Of a stretch of 64,000 bases of DNA, positions 59,371-64,000 are shown in pieces. A model generated the notes under the pieces. That model had not been told where the DNA came from. It made no database searches and saw only the letters and a program-made list of their open reading frames with translations. The translations under genes were made by a program, and so were the position numbers. The stretch is from Spirosoma arboris. Lineage in GTDB: Bacteria > Bacteroidota > Bacteroidia > Cytophagales > Spirosomataceae. Position 1 is the first letter of the stretch, and every line of letters starts with the position of its first letter. The stretch lies in contig NZ_WPIN01000011.1 in the NCBI RefSeq assembly GCF_009754945.1, positions 186,001-250,000 of the forward strand, written 5' to 3'.

Positions 59371-60795
59371 ATGAAGTATTTGCTTAGTTTGGGGCTGTTT
59401 TTGCTAACAGCGATAGTAGGTTTTACCCAGAACCTTCTTGGTATTTCAACTAGTCGCTATGGTGGAACGAACCGGCTTTACATCAATCCCGCTTTAGCCG
59501 CCGACTCTCCCTCCAAATTTTATCTAAACGTTTTTACGGGTAATGGGCATGTTGATAATAATTATGTTCGATACCAGGCTCCATTCTCCTTACTCAGACT
59601 GATTACAGGCACTGTACCTGCCCAATATAAAAATGCCAGTGGCTCGATTAAATTTGAGCAGGCCTATACCGAGGAAATGCTAAATGGCAAAGCCAAAAAC
59701 GGAACGGTTTGGGGGGAAATACGTGGTCCTTCACTTCTAATGAAAACTGGCGAACGGGGAGCATTTGCTATAACGACCCGGTTTCGGGGTGTTGCACAGG
59801 TGTTTGGGGCTTCAGAGCCGTTGCTATCAGCCCTTCGGGCCAGTTTAAATGATGGAGCCTTGTATAGCATTCCCAGCAACGATAATAAACTCAATGCCAA
59901 CACGAACACTTATGCCGAATTGGGCCTGACCTATGCCGGAACTATCCTGGAAGGTGATGGCCGTAAGCTCTTGCTGGGAGCTACTGCAAAGTTTTTACTG
60001 GGGTACAATGCTCAGCAACTCATTAATCGGGGAATGAATTATCGAATTGTTCAGGACCCTGTCAATGTAAACAGCGCCTATCTGGAAGTAAATAAATTAG
60101 ATGCAACCCTTGCCTACACAACCTATCTTCAGAACCGAAGCCTGACCCCCTCCACTTTATTTAGTTCGTCGGTACCCGGTCGTGGATTCGGCTTCGATAT
60201 CGGTCTGACGTATATTGATCAATACGATACAGATAGCCCAGCCTTACAATTGGGTATAGCCCTTACCGACATTGGTGGCTTGACCTATAAGGGTCAATCG
60301 TATACCTATACGGACATTGGTACTAATCCGGTCAATTTCCGAAGTAGTGATTTCAATAACCTCAACGGCACCAGTTCCATTATCGAGGTTATTCAGGATA
60401 AGTTAAACACGGGTCGAACGCCCGACAAAAATACGTTTAGAGCGGGTTTACCAACCTCCCTAAACCTGACAGCCGACTATCAACTGCCTGGTGGTTTTGG
60501 TATAAACCTGACCTATTTACAGGATGTTCGGGCCGTACAGGCAGCCGCCATTCATCAGCCATCGATAGTGGCAATTACTCCGCGATATGATGCTCGCTGG
60601 CTCAGCTTAGCGGTGCCTGTGGCTTATTTAAATGGGGGATTGACCGCAGGTGCTTCCATTCGGGTGGGACCGGGTTGGCTAGGTACAGATAACTTTCTTG
60701 GTCTGCTTGGCACAAAATCCAACGGCATCCAACCCCGTGGATTAGACATCTATGCTGGCTTAGCATTTGGTATTGGACGAGTGGAAGAAGAGTGA
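59371..60795 (+). CDS. Exported outer-membrane protein, DUF5723-like
   Basis: 474 residues from ATG 59371, which gives the signal peptide KYLLSLGLFLLTAIVGFTQ. The following QNLLGISTSRYGGTNRLYIN and PALAADSPSKFYLNVF fit the Bacteroidota proteins annotated DUF5723, large outer-membrane barrels. FGFDIGLTYIDQYDT, LQLGIALTDIGGLTYKG and a final LDIYAGLAFGIGRVEEE are barrel-like strands. Its stop lies inside a gtgaagtag repeat. Function unknown. Confidence 0.75.
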   Translation: MKYLLSLGLFLLTAIVGFTQNLLGISTSRYGGTNRLYINPALAADSPSKFYLNVFTGNGHVDNNYVRYQAPFSLLRLITGTVPAQYKNASGSIKFEQAYTEEMLNGKAKNGTVWGEIRGPSLLMKTGERGAFAITTRFRGVAQVFGASEPLLSALRASLNDGALYSIPSNDNKLNANTNTYAELGLTYAGTILEGDGRKLLLGATAKFLLGYNAQQLINRGMNYRIVQDPVNVNSAYLEVNKLDATLAYTTYLQNRSLTPSTLFSSSVPGRGFGFDIGLTYIDQYDTDSPALQLGIALTDIGGLTYKGQSYTYTDIGTNPVNFRSSDFNNLNGTSSIIEVIQDKLNTGRTPDKNTFRAGLPTSLNLTADYQLPGGFGINLTYLQDVRAVQAAAIHQPSIVAITPRYDARWLSLAVPVAYLNGGLTAGASIRVGPGWLGTDNFLGLLGTKSNGIQPRGLDIYAGLAFGIGRVEEE

Positions 60796-60870
60796 AGTAG
60801 GTGAAGTAGGTGAAGTGAGTCTATTAAGTATAGTGAGTTGGACTTACTACACCTACTCCACCACTTCACC
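60791..60870. repeat. gtgaagtag tandem/inverted repeat overlapping a stop codon
   Basis: agtgaagtaggtgaagtagg tandem words (60791-60821) face an imperfect complement (60841-60870). The stop codon TGA 60793-60795 lies in the first word. Similar words occur at 14720-14803. Confidence 0.75.
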
Positions 60871-60888
60871 ATTTTCACCAGAATTGCG

Positions 60889-60896
60889 TATTTTTG
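60889..60896 (+). promoter_or_regulatory. -7 box TATTTTTG of recG
   Basis: Exact TAnnTTTG, 39 bp before ATG 60936. A transcript starting about 60900 excludes the earlier possible start at 60894. Confidence 0.45.
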
Positions 60897-60935
60897 ATTA
60901 AATCTGCCAATAAACGGGTATTTGTAGGGTCTGTT

Positions 60936-63044
60936 ATGACCGAACGAGCTACTTTTTTTGATACACCACTTCTTTACCTGAAAGGGTTAGGACCGCAGCG
61001 TACTGAACTGCTCAACAAAGAGTTGAATCTGTTCACATACGGCGATCTGATCCAATATTATCCCTTTCGCTATGATGATCGCTCCCGTTTTTATACCATT
61101 AGCGAACTAATGGATTCTATGCCCTCCGCACAAATACGCGGGCGGCTCCGCGACTGGTATATGGAGGGAGAAGGTCCGAAAAAACGATTAGTCGCTACGT
61201 TTACCGATGGTACTGGCTCGCTGAGTCTTGTCTGGTTTCAGGGTATAACTTACATCGAAAAAACACTTCGGCGCGACGGCGAGTACATTGCTTACGGCAA
61301 ACCTCAGTCGTTCAATGGGCAATTCAGTATTATACATCCAGAGCTTGAAAATACGAATACCGCTACAGAACACGAACCTGGCTTTTTCCCGGTTTATAAC
61401 CTCACCGAAAAACTCCGCAAACGCCATCTCGACAGCAAAGTTCTTGGAAAAGTGATGCGGATCTTGCTCGAACAGTCGTGGTCGCATATTCATGAAACCC
61501 TGCCCGACTCTCTCGTCCAGCAATTTCGGCTAATTGGTAAGCGTGAGGCTATGTGGAATATTCATCTGCCCCAAAATCAGGGTTGGCTGAAACAGGCGCA
61601 ACGGAGATTGAAATTCGAAGAGCTGTTCTATAATCAACTGCGTTTAATTAAAAATAAGCTTATTCAGAAAGAGGAGTTTCCTGGGCAAATTTTCCGGGAT
61701 ACGTCGCTGATGAAGCACTTTTATAACGAACTGCTGCCTTTTGAGTTGACAGGTGCGCAGCAGCGGGTTATCAAAGAAATTTATGCCGACTTCCTAACGG
61801 GGAAACAGATGAACCGGTTGTTGCAGGGAGATGTGGGAAGCGGGAAAACCATTGTTGCCTTTATCGCCTGCCTGATGGCGATTGGAAACGGAGCACAGGC
61901 CTGCCTAATGGCGCCTACCGAAATCCTGGCCGACCAGCATTATAACGGACTAAAACCCTTTGCCGATGCGATGGGGCTAAATCTTGGTATTCTAACCGGC
62001 TCGACGAATAAGAAACGTCGATTAGTCCTGCATGAGGAACTGCAATCAGGCAAAATGCACATTCTGGTAGGTACGCACGCCTTACTCGAAGACGCTGTTC
62101 AATACAAGAATCTTGGTTTATGTATTATTGATGAACAGCACCGCTTTGGTGTAGCGCAACGGGCCAAATTATGGCGGAAGAACGAAGTGGTTCCGCCACA
62201 TATTCTGGTCATGACGGCCACGCCTATTCCGCGCACGCTGGCCATGACACTCTATGGTAACCTCGATGTGTCGGTTATTGATGAGTTGCCCAAGGGTCGT
62301 AAACCAATTAAAACCGTCCATAAATACGACAAGCACCGCTCAGAGGTCTTTGGGTTTATGCGGCAGCAGATCGAGCTCGGGCGACAAGTGTATGTTGTGT
62401 ATCCGCTCATCGAAGAGTCCGAAAAACTCGACTATAAAGACCTGATGGACGGCTTTGAAAGCATGCAACGGGCATTTCCTCGTCCCAAATATGAAGTAGG
62501 TATGCTTCATGGCAAAATGCTTCCCTACGAGAAAGACGATGAGATGAAGCGATTTCTGAAGCACGAAACGCAGATTCTGGTCGCTACTACAGTCATTGAG
62601 GTAGGTGTCAACGTACCCAACGCCAGCGTTATGGTCATTGAAAGTGCCGAGCGATTCGGCTTATCACAATTACACCAATTGCGCGGTCGGGTTGGGCGGG
62701 GAGCCGAGCAATCGTATTGTGTGATGATGACCGGTTATAAACTCAGCACTGACACTCGTACCCGGCTCGAAACCATGGTACGCACCAACAATGGTTTCGA
62801 GATTGCCGATGTCGACTTGCAATTGCGCGGTCCTGGCGACTTAACCGGTACGCAGCAAAGTGGCGTCATGGATCTGATGATTGCTGACTTAGCCAAAGAT
62901 GGCGCTATTCTCACAGCTGCCCGCGAGTCGGCACAGGCGATTCTAGCAGAAGATCCCGAATTGGTATTACCGCAACACGCCCCCATCCGAAATCATGTAG
63001 ATGGGCTCAAACAAACCGAAAATAACTGGGGGCGAATAAGCTAG
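60936..63044 (+). CDS. recG: ATP-dependent DNA helicase RecG
   Basis: 702 residues from ATG 60936. Rewinds stalled forks and branch-migrates junctions. Wedge domain at the N-terminus (YLKGLGPQRTELLNKELNLF, YYPFRYDDRSRF), Walker A in LQGDVGSGKTIVAFIACLMA, DExH as LCIIDEQHRFGVAQR, TATPIPRTLAMTLYG, and late motifs VATTVIEVGVNVPNASVMVI and QLHQLRGRVGRGAEQSYC. The C-terminal FEIADVDLQLRGPGDLTGTQ is RecG-specific. Confidence 0.96.
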   Translation: MTERATFFDTPLLYLKGLGPQRTELLNKELNLFTYGDLIQYYPFRYDDRSRFYTISELMDSMPSAQIRGRLRDWYMEGEGPKKRLVATFTDGTGSLSLVWFQGITYIEKTLRRDGEYIAYGKPQSFNGQFSIIHPELENTNTATEHEPGFFPVYNLTEKLRKRHLDSKVLGKVMRILLEQSWSHIHETLPDSLVQQFRLIGKREAMWNIHLPQNQGWLKQAQRRLKFEELFYNQLRLIKNKLIQKEEFPGQIFRDTSLMKHFYNELLPFELTGAQQRVIKEIYADFLTGKQMNRLLQGDVGSGKTIVAFIACLMAIGNGAQACLMAPTEILADQHYNGLKPFADAMGLNLGILTGSTNKKRRLVLHEELQSGKMHILVGTHALLEDAVQYKNLGLCIIDEQHRFGVAQRAKLWRKNEVVPPHILVMTATPIPRTLAMTLYGNLDVSVIDELPKGRKPIKTVHKYDKHRSEVFGFMRQQIELGRQVYVVYPLIEESEKLDYKDLMDGFESMQRAFPRPKYEVGMLHGKMLPYEKDDEMKRFLKHETQILVATTVIEVGVNVPNASVMVIESAERFGLSQLHQLRGRVGRGAEQSYCVMMTGYKLSTDTRTRLETMVRTNNGFEIADVDLQLRGPGDLTGTQQSGVMDLMIADLAKDGAILTAARESAQAILAEDPELVLPQHAPIRNHVDGLKQTENNWGRIS

Positions 63045-63064
63045 TGTAGAACCAACGAGCAATA

Positions 63065-63097
63065 AAAAACGCTAACCCTATAGGAGTCAGCGTTTTT
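63065..63097. terminator. recG terminator
   Basis: aaaaacgctaac pairs with gtcagcgttttt (one G-T pair) across a 9-nt loop, 20 bp after the stop. Confidence 0.75.
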
Positions 63098-63208
63098 GGT
63101 AATACATCTACATAGCCTGCACATATGTCCAATATATTGCAATCGTACTAGTAGTGCACAATTATTATACCAAATTACTTATAATCTAGGGATTTCATGG
63201 TCTTAATC

Positions 63209-63252
63209 TAGTAATAGTAAATTATACCCGCGTTATAGTTACTATTTACTAG
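63209..63252. repeat. AT-rich imperfect inverted repeat
   Basis: ctagtaatagtaaattata faces tatagttactatttactag with small mismatches. It ends 12 bp from the stop of the small lipoprotein gene (minus strand). Confidence 0.5.
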
Positions 63253-63264
63253 AGTATCTGGCTC

Positions 63265-63549
63265 TTATGGCAAACAGTCAAACGTTTGAATGCCTCCTCG
63301 CAAATTACCCAGAACCAAGGGATTACAGACACAATTTGCCTGCCCTGAAGGGCAATACATAGTACGTTTCTCAGTCCCGGTTGGAAGAAGCCGACCAGGA
63401 TCTCCATTGTAAGTCGTACAGCTACAAGTGACATTATCTGGCGGAATCCGGTGATCATCACAAGCCCAGGGAAAGGCACTCAAAACCAGAAAACTGATCA
63501 GGCCAGCTGACTTTCCGAACGCTACTATTCCAGTAGATTTTTTGTTCAT
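63265..63549 (-). CDS. Small Cys-rich lipoprotein-like protein, unknown function
   Basis: 94 residues. Hydrophobic leader (SAGLISFLVLSAFPWACDDH) with a possible lipobox ending in FPWAC. The mature part has six Cys (CSCTTYN, YCPSGQANCVCNP, FDCLP), arranged so that disulfides are likely after export. I recognise no family. Confidence 0.5.
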   Translation of the reverse strand: MNKKSTGIVAFGKSAGLISFLVLSAFPWACDDHRIPPDNVTCSCTTYNGDPGRLLPTGTEKRTMYCPSGQANCVCNPLVLGNLRGGIQTFDCLP

Positions 63550-64000
63550 TTCGCTATTGATTAAAGAGTGAAGGAATGTAATTGAGGGTATCCTGAATCT
63601 ACCTCAGGCCTGATTGACGGCTGAGATATACTTATCAAAGATCATCTATAACTTATAGAATCACTTTCTGATTGGAGACAGATTTTATCCGATTTGGGAC
63701 AAAGCAATTGTAAAAAAGAGACATCCTGTCCGTTGGAGCAGTGAGTTAAGTTAACCACTTATCTCACGTTTTACACACTCTATAGCCCAATTTCAACACC
63801 TTATCAATTAGTCATTTCGATCCAATGCGGCTGCCCTTAATTTTGTCCGCAAGTGAACAAGGTATGTCCAGTTACGGACGATAGGCATAAACAATAAAGA
63901 ACGTAACACTCTGATAATCAAAATACATAATCAGTTGGCACGTACTTTGAATTCACTAGATCAACTCAGTAAACAACAACATAAACACTAAACAACTACT
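63550..64000. other. 451-bp end region, probably upstream of a gene outside the window
   Basis: No coding sequence. It contains gtccg...cggac (63845-63885) as a weak inverted pair and a sigma-54-like promoter at 63936-63951. The last 49 bases are A/C-rich like an untranslated leader. Confidence 0.45.
63936..63951 (+). promoter_or_regulatory. Sigma-54-like promoter TGGCACG-N4-TTGAA
   Basis: tggcacgtactttgaa has GG at -24 and the 12-bp spacing to a GA (consensus GC) at -12. Only the -12 C differs. It points to the right, out of the window. A match to the ordinary TAnnTTTG box is poorer (one base too short). Confidence 0.45.

Noticed and set aside
60791..60870. gtgaagtag tandem words as a CRISPR array or att site
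   Set aside because: No spacers, no integrase, and the second half is an inverted copy.
1..64000. tRNA or rRNA genes
   Set aside because: No cloverleaf with a ggttcga-type T arm and no rRNA-like stretch was found by eye on either strand.

Overview
The window looks like a chromosomal segment of a Bacteroidota bacterium, most likely order Cytophagales (Spirosoma-like; the genus is inference). The reasons are: a TonB-dependent receptor with an N-terminal carboxypeptidase-regulatory-like domain, many Sec-exported beta-barrel proteins of Bacteroidota-only type, an OmpA/TPR/PD40 protein, a RhaI/RhaB/RhaEW/RhaM/RhaT rhamnose pathway, almost no Shine-Dalgarno sequences, and promoters of the Bacteroidota sigma type (TTG, 17-23 nt, TAnnTTTG), seen most clearly before rplU and before the histidine genes. 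I see no rRNA, tRNA, CRISPR array or prophage.

Layout. 1-2.2 kb: a cut-off esterase and two small exported proteins. 2.6-7.0 kb: an operon of a TonB receptor, a sialidase-fold protein with a C-x-C-C cluster and a TTHB210-like protein. 7.1-11.5 kb: an AT-rich glycosyltransferase, a cupin, a LytS-type histidine kinase without a partner regulator, and a YycJ-like metallo-hydrolase. 11.5-17.4 kb: a tripartite RND efflux operon (TolC, adaptor, pump). 17.9-29.4 kb: glnS, a PIN-type toxin-antitoxin pair, an M14 peptidase, an amidase, a beta-lactamase-fold hydrolase and other exported proteins. 29.4-38.1 kb: L-rhamnose catabolism (rhaM, GH105, rhaB, rhaI, rhaEW, with divergent rhaT), interrupted by a REP-associated tyrosine transposase element. 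38.4-44.4 kb: an LCIB-type (theta) carbonic anhydrase candidate, metF, a PAP2 phosphatase and an AddA-like helicase whose nuclease motif looks dead. 44.5-51.4 kb: histidine genes hisG, hisD and hisC interleaved with three other genes, preceded by a possible leaderless His-containing leader peptide. 51.5-64 kb: queE, an OmpA-family protein, trxB, an M23/LysM protein, rplU-rpmA, nfu, two outer-membrane proteins, recG, a small Cys-rich lipoprotein and a sigma-54-like promoter that points out of the window.

The most unusual feature is not a gene. Nearly every gap between genes holds an inverted repeat much larger than a normal terminator. Stems are often 20-32 bp and perfect or nearly so. They are built from a small set of words such as taagttgtaagttg, gtatgatatagg, gcgagga, gtgaagtag and gaatgatgaatg. 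They abut or overlap stop codons, and in two genes the same words form the coding sequence of the signal peptide. They also create false upstream start codons, so several starts given here are downstream of the longest open frame.

Gene calls rest on protein motifs read by eye. No database search was run. Promoters, operators, the leader peptide and the LytTR-type sites are inferences from pattern and position.
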